From: Verrucomicrobiota bacterium
GTDB lineage: Bacteria > Verrucomicrobiota > Verrucomicrobiia > Chthoniobacterales > UBA10450
Assembly: GCA_003221295.1 (NCBI GenBank)
Contig: QHRA01000179.1
Location: 1-33,054 of the forward strand
Direction: 5' to 3'
Length of the DNA: 33,054 bases
In this document: positions 13,936 to 22,136 of the stretch, piece after piece
Layout of the letters: the number at the start of each line of letters is the position of its first letter
Position numbering within the stretch: position 1 is the first letter of the stretch
Made by a program: the position numbers and the translations under genes
The notes under the pieces: generated by a model
Seen by the model: the letters and a program-made list of their open reading frames with translations, nothing else
The model's database searches: none
What the model was told of the DNA's origin: nothing

Positions 13936-15320
13936 CGGGCATCCCCTCCCACTGGCTGAAGTTTGGCGAATTCATCCAGCACCAATTCCGTGCGCGAAGA
14001 TCGACTGCCCTTAATAAGAACCAGATCGCCTGGCCCGACGATCGCACCCAACATCTCAGCCGCCTCGCTCGCGTCTTTCGCGACGGCGAAATTTTCCAGC
14101 CCCGCTTTTTCGGCCGCAACCGCAATGGTATCGTCGGCAATCGAGATCAAGTGATCGATTCCGAGCGTGGCCGCGGTTTCGCCAACTTCGCGATGACCGC
14201 GCTCCGATTCCGCACCAAGCTCGAGCATTCGCCCGAGAACGGCGACGCGCTTGCCGTCGGCATCGAGTTCCATCAAGGTGCGCAAGGCTGCTTTCATCGA
14301 ATCGGGATTGGCGTTGTAGCTGTCGTCGATGAACTGGACGCCGTTGATCTCGCGAATTTGCAAGCGCGCTTTGCTCAGCGGCGCCGCCACCAGACCGGCC
14401 GCACATTCTTCCAACGAAACACCGAAAGCCCGTCCCGCGGCGACGGCCAACATCGCGTTTTGCACCATGTGCAATCCCGGAACCGGCAGTTGTGCGCGGC
14501 AACGATGTGCCCCTTCCACGATCGTGAACTCGCAGCCGCCCGAAGTCTGTTGCACTTCAATGGCGCGAATCGTTCCCTTCTCAATCCCCGCGAAAATCAC
14601 GCGCGCGCGTGTCCGGTCTGCGATCGAGGTGCTGAACTCATCATCGGCATTCAAAATAACGAAGCCACCGGGATCGATCGCTTCCGCCAGGGCACCTTTT
14701 TCCTGCGCAGTCGCTTCTCGGGATCCCATAAACTCGATGTGCGCGATCCCGATGTTGGTAATGATGGCGGCGTCGGCCGAGGCGATGCGCGCGAGCGCGG
14801 CGATCTCGCCTGGATGATTCATCCCGAGTTCCCAAACCGCGAACTCGTCGTCGCGATTTGCTTCCAGCACGGTCCGCGGTAGACCAACGTGATTGTTAAA
14901 GTTCCCTTCGGTTTTTGTGACCCGAAACGCGCGTCCCAGAATCGAGGCCGCGAAGTCCTTGGTGGAGGTCTTGCCGTTGCTGCCGGTGATGCCGAGCACT
15001 TTTAACGGAAGAGTTTTTCGATAATTGGCGGCGAGATTTTGATAGGCAACCAGCGTGTCGGCTGCGCGTAAGATCGCGAAATTCTCCGGCAGATCCGACG
15101 GCGGATTCTGTGAAACAATCGCGCCGGCTGCGTCTGCCTTGGCAACATGTTCCAGGAAATTATGGGCGTCGAAATTTTCGCCATGCAAGGCTACGAAAAG
15201 TTCTCCCGGTTTGATCGTGCGCGAATCGGTACTGACGCGCTCGATCATGGTCTCTGCTTTTCCGCGCAGTATTTTGGCGCCTGCGAACTCTGCAACTTGG
15301 CGCAGTGAAAGAGCATCCAT
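13932..15320 (-). CDS. murF: MurF: UDP-MurNAc-tripeptide--D-Ala-D-Ala ligase
   Basis: MurF attaches the D-Ala-D-Ala dipeptide (made by Ddl, same cluster) to the tripeptide precursor. The 462-residue protein has a MurF-type N-terminal uridine-binding domain with STDSRTIKPGELFVAL (30-45), the ATP loop ITGSNGKTSTK (111-121), NNHVGLP, a carbamylated-lysine region around AQEKGALAEAI, and the C-terminal DDSYNANPDSM motif. Length is typical. Upstream is a 180-bp repeat-filled gap rather than an overlap with murE, so its translation is not coupled to murE. Confidence 0.96.
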   Translation of the reverse strand: MDALSLRQVAEFAGAKILRGKAETMIERVSTDSRTIKPGELFVALHGENFDAHNFLEHVAKADAAGAIVSQNPPSDLPENFAILRAADTLVAYQNLAANYRKTLPLKVLGITGSNGKTSTKDFAASILGRAFRVTKTEGNFNNHVGLPRTVLEANRDDEFAVWELGMNHPGEIAALARIASADAAIITNIGIAHIEFMGSREATAQEKGALAEAIDPGGFVILNADDEFSTSIADRTRARVIFAGIEKGTIRAIEVQQTSGGCEFTIVEGAHRCRAQLPVPGLHMVQNAMLAVAAGRAFGVSLEECAAGLVAAPLSKARLQIREINGVQFIDDSYNANPDSMKAALRTLMELDADGKRVAVLGRMLELGAESERGHREVGETAATLGIDHLISIADDTIAVAAEKAGLENFAVAKDASEAAEMLGAIVGPGDLVLIKGSRSSRTELVLDEFAKLQPVGGDAR

Positions 15321-15345
15321 GGTATTAGCGACCGAAAAAAGAACT

Positions 15346-15479
15346 CTGGGGCGCGCAGGCTGCCAGCCTGCCCCGTTCGGCAGCCCGCCGAACGGAAGAC
15401 AAGCTCAACCCCACGTTTTCGCATCGCATGTTTGCGGCAAGCTGCCGCAAACGGCAGGCAGGCAGCCTGCGGTCCCCGG
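15346..15479. repeat. Multi-arm palindromic element between murE and murF
   Basis: The outer arms 15346-15364 and 15461-15479 pair at 16 of 19 positions. Inside are two perfect hairpins: CCGTTCGGC/GCCGAACGG (15373-15381 with 15387-15395, 5-nt loop) and GTTTGCGGCA/TGCCGCAAAC (15430-15439 with 15443-15452, 3-nt loop). The plan, an outer stem with two inner arms, is the same as in the LysM-ftsW gap, but the sequence differs. It fills most of the 180-bp gap; no gene is seen there. Confidence 0.8.
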
Positions 15480-15500
15480 AATGTTGTGCGTTGCTCATAT

Positions 15501-16979
15501 TCAAAATTGCACCGGCAGATCGTCGAGTGCCCGGCGCGCCACCTGAATGTCGTCAAAGGGAATGGTATGATCGGCAAACTCCTGATATTTTTCGTGACCT
15601 TTGCCGGCGATTAACACGAGATCGCGCGGCTGAGCCATCGCCACCGCATGTCGAATGGCTTCCGCGCGCTCCACAATTTTTTCGTAATGGGTGGAGCGAA
15701 ATCCCTTCTCCACTTCGTTAATAATTGCGTCCGGATTTTCTTTGCGCGGATTATCCGAAGTGATGATGGCGTGATCGGCCAGCTCATCCGTCACGCGTCC
15801 CATCAGTGGTCGCTTTTTACGATCGCGATCGCCGCCGCAACCGAAAACGACGATTAGCTTGCGTGGTTTCAGTTCGCGCAACGTTTTCAAGACATTGCGC
15901 AACGCGTCGTCGGTATGCGCGTAATCGACAAAGATTTGAAATTGGCGCTTTGCCGGAACGAGCTCGAGGCGTCCCGGCACCTGTGGTGAGCGGGCGAGCG
16001 AGAGAATGGCTGCGCGCAGATTTACGCCCATGACAGTGGCGGCTGCCAGCGCCGCCATCGAGTTCGCAACATTGAATCGACCGATCAACGGAACCCGCAC
16101 CAGATAACTTCTTCCACGCGCGTCGAGCTGATAGGAGGTGCCGGCAAATTCCGTCCGATAATTCGAAGCCCGAAAATCGGCGTGCAAACCGAGGCCGTAA
16201 GTCACGACCGGAATTTTGCCGGCCAGACGATCGACCAATTTTTCGCCGTAGCGATCGTCGATGTTAATGACCGCGCTGGCCCCCTTTTTTTTCGATTGCA
16301 AAGGGAGGTTCTGGAAAAGTTTCGCCTTGGCCTCGAAATAATTTTCCATGGTGCGGTGAAAATCGAGGTGGTCCTGGGTGAGATTGGTGAAGACGGCGAC
16401 GTCCCATTCGATTCCACGGGTTCTGTCCTGCGCTAGCGCATGCGAAGAGACCTCCATCGCGGCCGCGCGGCCACCGGCGTTGACGATTTGCGCGAGCAAT
16501 TCCTGAATGTCGAGCGCCTCCGGCGTGGTTCGGATCGCAGGCAAAATGCGATCGCCGATTTCGTATTGCACCGTGCCGAGCAATCCACACCGCATTCCGG
16601 CCTTTTCGCAAATGTGTTTGATGAGAAATGTCGTCGTCGTTTTCCCGTTCGTGCCGGTGACCGCGGCCATTTTTAATTTGCGCGCCGGCACCCCATAAAA
16701 CGCGGACGAGAGATCGGCCAGTGCCGACCGACTATCTTCGACGACGAGACAGGTCGCGCGCGGCGACGAAATTTCGCGTTCGGCTACGATCACACTCGCT
16801 CCCTGTTCGATCGCTTGATCGACGAATTGATGGCCATCGCTTTTCTCACCGCGGATGGCAACGAAAAGAGTGTTGCCCTGCACTCGCCGCGAGTCATACG
16901 CGATGCTTTCCACTTCGCGATCAAGTGACCCGATGACCCGACGTGGCGCGATGGCACGGGTGAGAACTTTGAGCTGCAT
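15501..16979 (-). CDS. murE: MurE: UDP-MurNAc-L-Ala-D-Glu--diamino acid ligase, probably meso-DAP-specific
   Basis: MurE adds the third stem-peptide residue. The 492-residue protein has the N-terminal uridine domain (SIAYDSRRVQGNTLFVAI, about 25-42), the ATP loop VTGTNGKTTTT (107-117), EVSSHAL (176-182), a YFEAKAKLF segment containing the expected carbamylated lysine, and DNPRKENP at 409-416. The DNPR form of this last motif is the one associated with meso-diaminopimelate rather than lysine, so a Gram-negative-type peptidoglycan is inferred. The ATG at 16979 follows ftsI by 19 AT-rich bases that lack a clear ribosome-binding site. Confidence 0.96.
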   Translation of the reverse strand: MQLKVLTRAIAPRRVIGSLDREVESIAYDSRRVQGNTLFVAIRGEKSDGHQFVDQAIEQGASVIVAEREISSPRATCLVVEDSRSALADLSSAFYGVPARKLKMAAVTGTNGKTTTTFLIKHICEKAGMRCGLLGTVQYEIGDRILPAIRTTPEALDIQELLAQIVNAGGRAAAMEVSSHALAQDRTRGIEWDVAVFTNLTQDHLDFHRTMENYFEAKAKLFQNLPLQSKKKGASAVINIDDRYGEKLVDRLAGKIPVVTYGLGLHADFRASNYRTEFAGTSYQLDARGRSYLVRVPLIGRFNVANSMAALAAATVMGVNLRAAILSLARSPQVPGRLELVPAKRQFQIFVDYAHTDDALRNVLKTLRELKPRKLIVVFGCGGDRDRKKRPLMGRVTDELADHAIITSDNPRKENPDAIINEVEKGFRSTHYEKIVERAEAIRHAVAMAQPRDLVLIAGKGHEKYQEFADHTIPFDDIQVARRALDDLPVQF

Positions 16980-16998
16980 GTAAAATTAAAATGATTGC

Positions 16999-18768
16999 TC
17001 AATGCCCCGGCGCGCTGGTTGAAGCGACTCGGCCCGCCGCGGTCCGCTTAATCAAATCGGGTTGCGGGGCAAGATCGAGATAGCGCGCGGCCTTTTCGGC
17101 AATACGGGCAAAAATCGGACCGGCCACGAGTCCGCCGTAATTCAACTCCGGTTTGGATGTCTTGGCGTCATCCAGTACTACCAGCCCAACAAATTCGGGG
17201 TGGTCAGCCGGCAAAAATCCCGTGAACGAAACGATATACTTTCCTTTTTCGTAACCGCCGTGGGGATCTACTTTTTGCGCCGTCCCGGTTTTTCCCGCAA
17301 TGATGAAGCCGGGGACCGCCGCCGCGGCGGCGGTCCCGCGGTCGCTCACCACCCCACGCAGCGCACGACCAATTTGTTTCGCCGTTTCCTCGGAGATCAC
17401 CTGCCGAACAACCGAAGGCGAAAATTCGCTGATTGTTTTGCCGTCGGCCGTCGTAATTGATTTGACCACCCGCGGCGTAATTAGTTTTCCGCCGTTGGCA
17501 ATCGTCGCCATCGCGACCGTCATCTGCAACGGTGTCACAGCCACCTCATGTCCCATCGGTATCCGCGTAATTGAAATCTTACTCCAATTTTGCGGAGGTC
17601 GAATCATTCCGTTGATTTCGCCGGGCAACTCCACCCCGGTGCGTTCACCAAATCCGAACCGCCGGATGTATTCGTAAAACTTCTGGTCGCCGAGACTGAT
17701 CGCTAGTTTGGCCGCGCCGATGTTGCTCGATTTCACCAGAATGTCCTGCACGCTTAGTTCCCCGTAAGGGCGATGATCGTGCAGGGTGCGCCCGCCATAA
17801 TTCCAAATCCCCTTTTCACAATAGATCGTCGTGTCTGGCCGCACCTTTTTTTCGTTCAAGGCCGCCGCCGCCGTCACTATCTTGAACGTCGAACCCGGCT
17901 CCATCATGTCGATGACGGCGCGATTCTTCATTTGCTCGGGCCTGGCGGTGCTGCGCTGATTGAGATCAAAGTTCGGCCGGTTCGCCATCGCCAGAACTTC
18001 CCCGGTTTGCGGTCGCATCAGAATGATGGTGGCCCTCTCCGGCGAATACTCGCGCACGGCCGCGTCGATTTCGTTTTCGACAATATTCTGCAAATTCAAA
18101 TCAACGCTGAGATGGACCTGATAACCGTCGCGTGAGGCTCGCTCCTGGCCGCGGTAAAGCACGATTTCCTGGCCAGCGCGGTTGTGCTCGATATAGCGAT
18201 AGCCATCCTGCCCGCGCAAATATTCATCCATCGACGCTTCCACGCCCTGAATTCCCTTGTGATCAAAATCGGTAAATCCGATGACGTGACAAAGCATCGA
18301 GCCGTTGGGATAAAGGCGAGCGGCATCATGTTCGAAATAAATGCCGCGCAGATTTTGCTCACGAAGTTTGGCACGAAGCGCGTCGGCTGCTGATTCCGGT
18401 ACATCCCGTTTCAGGACGATGTAATGCCGGTCGCTTCCGAGTTTTCCCCGCAGCTCGTCCGCATCGATCTTCAGGTCGCGACTCAGCAGCGCGACGGCTT
18501 CGGCCACCTTCTCCTTGTTTAAATGTGACGTGTCCGCGACGACGATTTCCACCGGCACGTTGTGGGCGAGGACTTCGCCGTTGGCATCGGTGATCGCGCC
18601 GCGTTCGGCGTAAATCGGTTGTTTGTAGACATGTTTCTCCGCCGCTAGTCCGGCGTACTCGTCGTGCTTGACCAGCTGGAGATAAACGAGGCGAAACGAG
18701 AACGCGCTAAAAAGCAGAACAAAACCAATGCAAACCAGTGCGCACCGTGTCCGTCCATTCCATCTCAT
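16999..18768 (-). CDS. ftsI: FtsI: class B penicillin-binding protein (septal transpeptidase)
   Basis: FtsI (PBP3) cross-links septal peptidoglycan and partners the polymerase FtsW. The 589-residue protein has a short cytoplasmic end, one membrane anchor (about 9-30), the class B pedestal motif ERGAITDANGEVLA (55-68), and a transpeptidase domain with the catalytic S293-T-F-K296, S347-S-N349 and K493-T-G motifs. There is no PASTA domain. ATG 18768 overlaps the ftsL stop as ATGA. A run of alanines (residues 480-484) precedes the KTG strand; this is mild low complexity only. Confidence 0.96.
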   Translation of the reverse strand: MRWNGRTRCALVCIGFVLLFSAFSFRLVYLQLVKHDEYAGLAAEKHVYKQPIYAERGAITDANGEVLAHNVPVEIVVADTSHLNKEKVAEAVALLSRDLKIDADELRGKLGSDRHYIVLKRDVPESAADALRAKLREQNLRGIYFEHDAARLYPNGSMLCHVIGFTDFDHKGIQGVEASMDEYLRGQDGYRYIEHNRAGQEIVLYRGQERASRDGYQVHLSVDLNLQNIVENEIDAAVREYSPERATIILMRPQTGEVLAMANRPNFDLNQRSTARPEQMKNRAVIDMMEPGSTFKIVTAAAALNEKKVRPDTTIYCEKGIWNYGGRTLHDHRPYGELSVQDILVKSSNIGAAKLAISLGDQKFYEYIRRFGFGERTGVELPGEINGMIRPPQNWSKISITRIPMGHEVAVTPLQMTVAMATIANGGKLITPRVVKSITTADGKTISEFSPSVVRQVISEETAKQIGRALRGVVSDRGTAAAAAVPGFIIAGKTGTAQKVDPHGGYEKGKYIVSFTGFLPADHPEFVGLVVLDDAKTSKPELNYGGLVAGPIFARIAEKAARYLDLAPQPDLIKRTAAGRVASTSAPGH

Positions 18769-19127
18769 CTGCCAACCTGATCGTTTGCCACCGGGCGAAT
18801 GGCATTTTCCTCTGGCGCGGGCCGGATCGGTGCGAGCCGGACGATGTTTTGTTCCGCAATCGGAATCATCTTGAGGTAACCCTCCTTCAGCCGGCGTTGC
18901 AGCGCGCTGCGCGAAGTGAGCGCCGCGATCTGCACATTCGCGACATCATTTTGCGTGCGCAGACCCACCAGCTCGGTCTCGAGCGATTTCTTGCGATCGC
19001 CCAAACGATGTAACTGCAAGGTGAGATAGACATAGCAAAGTCCCGCCGCCGCCAGCAGAGCAGTGATCACAATCCAGCGCGCCAGCGAAGCTACCCCCAC
19101 CCGATTGAGTTGCCTTGAACGGTTCAT
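18765..19127 (-). CDS. ftsL: FtsL-like division protein
   Basis: This 120-residue bitopic protein has a basic N-terminal tail, one membrane segment (about 16-36) and a periplasmic heptad-like stretch (QLHRLGDRKKSLETELVGLRTQ) suited to coiled-coil pairing with FtsB. FtsL recruits and activates the FtsW-FtsI pair. Sequence conservation in this family is low, so the call rests on size, topology and position between rsmH and ftsI. ATG 19127 is chosen over an upstream in-frame start because it forms the ATGA overlap with the rsmH stop; the extra 45 codons would lie wholly within rsmH. Confidence 0.88.
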   Translation of the reverse strand: MNRSRQLNRVGVASLARWIVITALLAAAGLCYVYLTLQLHRLGDRKKSLETELVGLRTQNDVANVQIAALTSRSALQRRLKEGYLKMIPIAEQNIVRLAPIRPAPEENAIRPVANDQVGR

Positions 19128-20125
19128 CCCAGTTTTTCGGCAACCCGCAATTTCGCGCTTCGCGCTCGCGCATTGAAACGCTGTTCGTTTTCGCTCGGCT
19201 CCACCGGCCTTGGCGTAATGACGAGGAGATCGCGCTCTTTGTTCGGGCGGGGTTCCGGCCATTCCGGCCGATCGACATATTCGCGGCTGCGTTCGCGGAA
19301 GAAATTCTTCACCATCCGGTCTTCCAGAGAATGAAATGAAATCACTGCAATCCGCGCCCCGGGCTCGAGACGATCTGTTACCACTCGCAATCCCTGCTCC
19401 AGCGCGCCTAGCTCGTCGTTCACCTCCATGCGCAAGGCCTGGAAAACCTGGGTCGCGGGGTGGCGACGCCCGTGCCGGCCAACAATTTTCTCAATCGCAC
19501 GTGCCAACCCGAGCGTTTCACGAAATGGCGCAGTCTTGCGCTGCTTCACAATTGCACTGGCGATGCGACGCGCCGCTGGTTCTTCGCCGAGATCGCGAAA
19601 GAGCCGGGTCAATTCTTCTTCGCTGTAACTGTTAATGATCGCACCCGCGGTTTTATCGGAGCTTGGATCCATCCGCATGTCGAGCGGACCGTTCCGCATC
19701 AAACTGAAACCGCGTTCGGCATTTTCGAGCTGGCGCGAGGAAACACCGAGATCGAGGATTGCTCCGCCGATCTTACCGACCTCCAGCTCATCGAGCACAC
19801 GATCGGCGTGGCGAAAATTTGCCCTCCGCAAAGTAACGCGATTGCCGAATTCGGAGAGCCGATTCGTCGCTTCCGCGATCGCATCAGGATCCTGATCGAG
19901 GGCAAGAACATCAGCGCCCGTCTTCAAGATCGCCTCGCTGTGGCCGCCGCCGCCGCAAGTCGCATCGAGCACCAGGGCCCCGGCGCGCGGCGCCAGCAGC
20001 TCGATCGTCTCGCGCACGAGCACCGGGCGATGATAAATGAATTCTTCCCGGTCTTGTGCTTCTTCCTCAAACATGAGCGGGCTAGTCGCAAACCAAATCG
20101 GACGTTCAAAGAGTAATGCGTTCAT
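19124..20125 (-). CDS. rsmH: RsmH (MraW): 16S rRNA C1402 N4-methyltransferase
   Basis: RsmH methylates N4 of C1402 in the decoding region of 16S rRNA using S-adenosylmethionine. The 333-residue protein shows YHRPVLVRETIELL at the start of the conserved core, the SAM loop LDATCGGGGHS (53-63), DLGVSSRQLE, GPLDMRMD and the C-terminal ISFHSLEDRMVK. The N terminus carries about 30 residues ahead of the conserved core, and a second ATG at residue 18 is possible. A GAAG lies just before the ATG at 20125, which follows mraZ by only 5 bp. Confidence 0.95.
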   Translation of the reverse strand: MNALLFERPIWFATSPLMFEEEAQDREEFIYHRPVLVRETIELLAPRAGALVLDATCGGGGHSEAILKTGADVLALDQDPDAIAEATNRLSEFGNRVTLRRANFRHADRVLDELEVGKIGGAILDLGVSSRQLENAERGFSLMRNGPLDMRMDPSSDKTAGAIINSYSEEELTRLFRDLGEEPAARRIASAIVKQRKTAPFRETLGLARAIEKIVGRHGRRHPATQVFQALRMEVNDELGALEQGLRVVTDRLEPGARIAVISFHSLEDRMVKNFFRERSREYVDRPEWPEPRPNKERDLLVITPRPVEPSENEQRFNARARSAKLRVAEKLG

Positions 20126-20130
20126 CTTCG

Positions 20131-20586
20131 CTACAAGCCAATGACGTTAGCGACGTGTTGGTAAGTCGGTGTTTCCTCTTCGTGGGCGCGTTTCCACCGG
20201 GTCACATTCCAAATTTCAAAACGACCGCGTCCCCCCACGAGCGCGACTTCACCTTTCAATCCGATCTTGCGGCAAAGTTCCTCCGGTAAAACGAGACGCC
20301 CTTGTTTGTCAGCGAGGCCGTGCTGGGCGCGGGAGTGCAACTGGCGCAAAAAAACGCGGCGTTCGCGCGCGGCGACGCTAGCGTTGCTTTCCGCAGCTTC
20401 GCTCATGCGGGCGAATTCCTCCGGCGACATGACGAGGAGAAACTGATTTTGGGAGTCAGGCAGAAGAATAAATTCTTCGGCACTCTTTCGGCGCCAGCGA
20501 GAGGGGATGGTGATGCGATTTTTTTCGTCGAGAGCGTGACGAAATTCGCCGGCGTAGAAGGTTTGAGCTGAGGCAATGCTTTCCAT
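20131..20586 (-). CDS. mraZ: MraZ: dcw operon transcriptional regulator
   Basis: MraZ is a DNA-binding protein of the SpoVT/AbrB fold that binds repeats ahead of its own operon; in E. coli it represses the dcw cluster. The 151-residue protein has two tandem AbrB-like halves, the first around FRHALDEKNRITIPSRWR (16-33) and the second around HGLADKQGRLVLPEELCRKIGL (89-110). It is the first gene of the cluster. Four GTGGN boxes with 10-bp spacing lie immediately upstream, so autoregulation is likely. No purine-rich ribosome-binding site precedes the ATG at 20586. Confidence 0.96.
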   Translation of the reverse strand: MESIASAQTFYAGEFRHALDEKNRITIPSRWRRKSAEEFILLPDSQNQFLLVMSPEEFARMSEAAESNASVAARERRVFLRQLHSRAQHGLADKQGRLVLPEELCRKIGLKGEVALVGGRGRFEIWNVTRWKRAHEEETPTYQHVANVIGL

Positions 20587-20604
20587 GGGCCGGCGGGATT
20601 AGCG

Positions 20605-20639
20605 TCCACTTTAATCCACTTCGTCCCACTTTTAACCAC
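20605..20639 (-). promoter_or_regulatory. MraZ operator: four GTGGN boxes, 10-bp period
   Basis: Read on the minus strand, GTGGT (20635-20639), GTGGG (20625-20629), GTGGA (20615-20619) and GTGGA (20605-20609) start exactly 10 bp apart, each followed by a 5-bp spacer. MraZ of E. coli and Mycoplasma binds three or four TGGG-type repeats with this spacing. The array covers the proposed -10 element and the start of the leader, a position suited to repression. Confidence 0.88.
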
Positions 20640-20658
20640 CACTGCCGCTTGTGGTCAA
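20630..20658 (-). promoter_or_regulatory. mraZp: Candidate sigma70-type promoter of the dcw operon
   Basis: On the minus strand, TTGACC (20653-20658; five of six to the -35 consensus) is followed after 17 bp by TTAAAA (20630-20635), a weak -10. Transcription would begin near 20623, giving a leader of about 35 nt that contains MraZ boxes. The -35 and spacing are good and the -10 is poor. Confidence 0.55.
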
Positions 20659-20722
20659 TACTTTTTCTTCGCCTTTTCTTCCCCCGTTTTCCCTTCTACC
20701 TTCCCCCGCCTCCTAAAACACT

Positions 20723-21193
20723 ATGCCCCGTCTCGCCTTCGCTCTTCTCTTCAGCTTCACCATCGGTCCCCTCTGCGTCCTCGCCCAGGAAGACAACACC
20801 GAGGTCCGGGTCAGCGTCGTGCTGAATGCCGATGGCTCGCGTACCGTCTACGAAACCAACGCGGCAACTCAGAAAACCGTCGCCACCACCACTGGCAAGG
20901 ACGGCAAGCTACGCGAAAAAATTCGATGGGATCTGGATGAGAACGGACGATTTCTGCGGGGCGAAGTTTTTGGCCCAAAGGAACAATTTCGATTTATCCT
21001 GCAAAACAAATACGACAGCAATAATCACCTGGTCGAGGAAGCGCATCTGGCCAAAGACCAGAGCGTGATCGGCAAGATCGTTTTTCGCTACGACGCCGCC
21101 GGGCATCAGATCGGTTACTCGACTTACGATGGCGCGGGAAAACTCCTCGGCCAAACCGTCGCGCCGAGCCCGTCACCGACGAAACGGAAGTAA
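20723..21193 (+). CDS. Small exported protein of unknown function
   Basis: This 156-residue protein is divergent from mraZ. It begins with a hydrophobic signal sequence (about 1-21, ending VLAQ, with cleavage likely after Ala21). The mature part is beta-rich and hydrophilic, with repeated Tyr-Asp and Gly-containing turns such as FRYDAAGHQIGYSTYDGAGK (about 120-139) resembling loosely a YD/RHS-type repeat. The C terminus is a short Pro/Ser/Lys tail. There are no cysteines for a lipoprotein anchor near the cleavage site and no catalytic motif that I recognise. Its gene stands alone, with a 258-bp gap holding a palindromic repeat downstream. It is probably secreted to the periplasm; its role is unknown. 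Confidence 0.75.
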   Translation: MPRLAFALLFSFTIGPLCVLAQEDNTEVRVSVVLNADGSRTVYETNAATQKTVATTTGKDGKLREKIRWDLDENGRFLRGEVFGPKEQFRFILQNKYDSNNHLVEEAHLAKDQSVIGKIVFRYDAAGHQIGYSTYDGAGKLLGQTVAPSPSPTKRK

Positions 21194-21254
21194 CGAACCA
21201 AACAGAAAGTAACGAAGAAACAAAGGATTCGGCCGCCTGCGCTTGGACTAGCTT

Positions 21255-21300
21255 GGAGGGCGGAGCTCTGCGACGCCGCGCTCGCAGAGCTCGCCCCTCC
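21255..21300. repeat. Dispersed palindromic repeat downstream of the exported-protein gene
   Basis: An 11-bp perfect stem GAGCTCTGCGA (21263-21273) pairs with 21282-21292 around an 8-nt loop. It is extended by GGAGGGC/GCCCCTCC-type outer arms. A degenerate relative is in the ftsA-ftsZ spacer. Weak additional complementarity (about 21201-21226 with 21319-21347) surrounds it. The rest of 21194-21451 shows no gene; the hairpin could also help end transcription. Confidence 0.75.
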
Positions 21301-21451
21301 ACTTCCGAAAAGATCAGTAACCTTCGTTCTCTCTATTTCCTTCTGTTAAAAACTAATTTGGGTCCATTGCTGTTTCATTCGTGGTGAAATCGCAGTGGCG
21401 GACGCCCGCCCTGGCTTGCGACGAGGCCCAAAAGGCACTAGAAGGTGGGCC

Positions 21452-22129
21452 GTGATCGAATACCTCCAGAAGGGTGGGCTGCTGATGTGGCCCATCCTGA
21501 TTTGCAGCATCATCTCGATTGCCGTGATCGCGGAACGGCTTTTTTATCTGCATCGCGCCACCATTCACGTGGGCGAGTTCTTGAAGGGCCTGGCCAACCT
21601 GATCAAGCGTCGCAATTTTGCCGAAGCCTTGCATGAATCCGCCGGCACACCCGGGCCGGTGGCGCGCGTGATTCACGCCGCAATTATCCGGCATGATCTC
21701 CCGCGATCGGAATTGCGCGAAATCGTCCAGGAAGCCGGTCAACTGGAAGTACCCAAACTGGAGCGCTTCCTCGGTGTCCTCGCTACTCTGGCCTATCTTG
21801 CGCCCCTGCTTGGATTGCTCGGCACAGTTGCGGGAATGATTGAAGCCTTCGGCGTTATCGCATCTAATGGCGGCTATGCCACGGTGACGGAATTGTCCGC
21901 CGGCATTTACAAAAGTTTGCTCACGACTGCCGCTGGACTCGTCGTCGCGACGCCCACCTTCGTTGCTTACAGTTATCTTTCTTCGCGTGTGAACACGCTG
22001 ATGCATGACATGGAGCGCGCCGGCATTGAAATCGTGCAGATGTTAGCCGAAACGGAACCAGAGAGCGGGATTATCTCCTTCCAGCCAACCGCAGAAGGCA
22101 GCCAGCGCGATTTACGCCGCGAAAAATAG
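21452..22129 (+). CDS. exbB: ExbB/TolQ/MotA-family proton channel protein
   Basis: ExbB forms, with ExbD, an inner-membrane proton channel that powers a TonB-like protein. The 225-residue chain has three membrane segments: near the N terminus (MWPILICSIISIAVIAERL), and a pair at about residues 110-135 and 155-180. The family core APLLGLLGTVAGMIEAF is followed by the third segment with LLTTAAGLVVATPT. GTG 21452 is preferred because AGAAGGTGGG lies just upstream; an earlier GTG (21395) adds 19 unlikely residues. The gene is followed after 7 bp by exbD. TolQ is an alternative, but the partner genes look like a TonB-type rather than a Tol-Pal set. Confidence 0.9.
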   Translation: MIEYLQKGGLLMWPILICSIISIAVIAERLFYLHRATIHVGEFLKGLANLIKRRNFAEALHESAGTPGPVARVIHAAIIRHDLPRSELREIVQEAGQLEVPKLERFLGVLATLAYLAPLLGLLGTVAGMIEAFGVIASNGGYATVTELSAGIYKSLLTTAAGLVVATPTFVAYSYLSSRVNTLMHDMERAGIEIVQMLAETEPESGIISFQPTAEGSQRDLRREK

Positions 22130-22136
22130 CGGGCGG

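Noticed and set aside
17322-17342. GC-rich CCGCCGCGGCGG palindrome inside ftsI as a regulatory site
   Set aside because: It encodes the alanine run before the KTG motif, and codon composition explains it.
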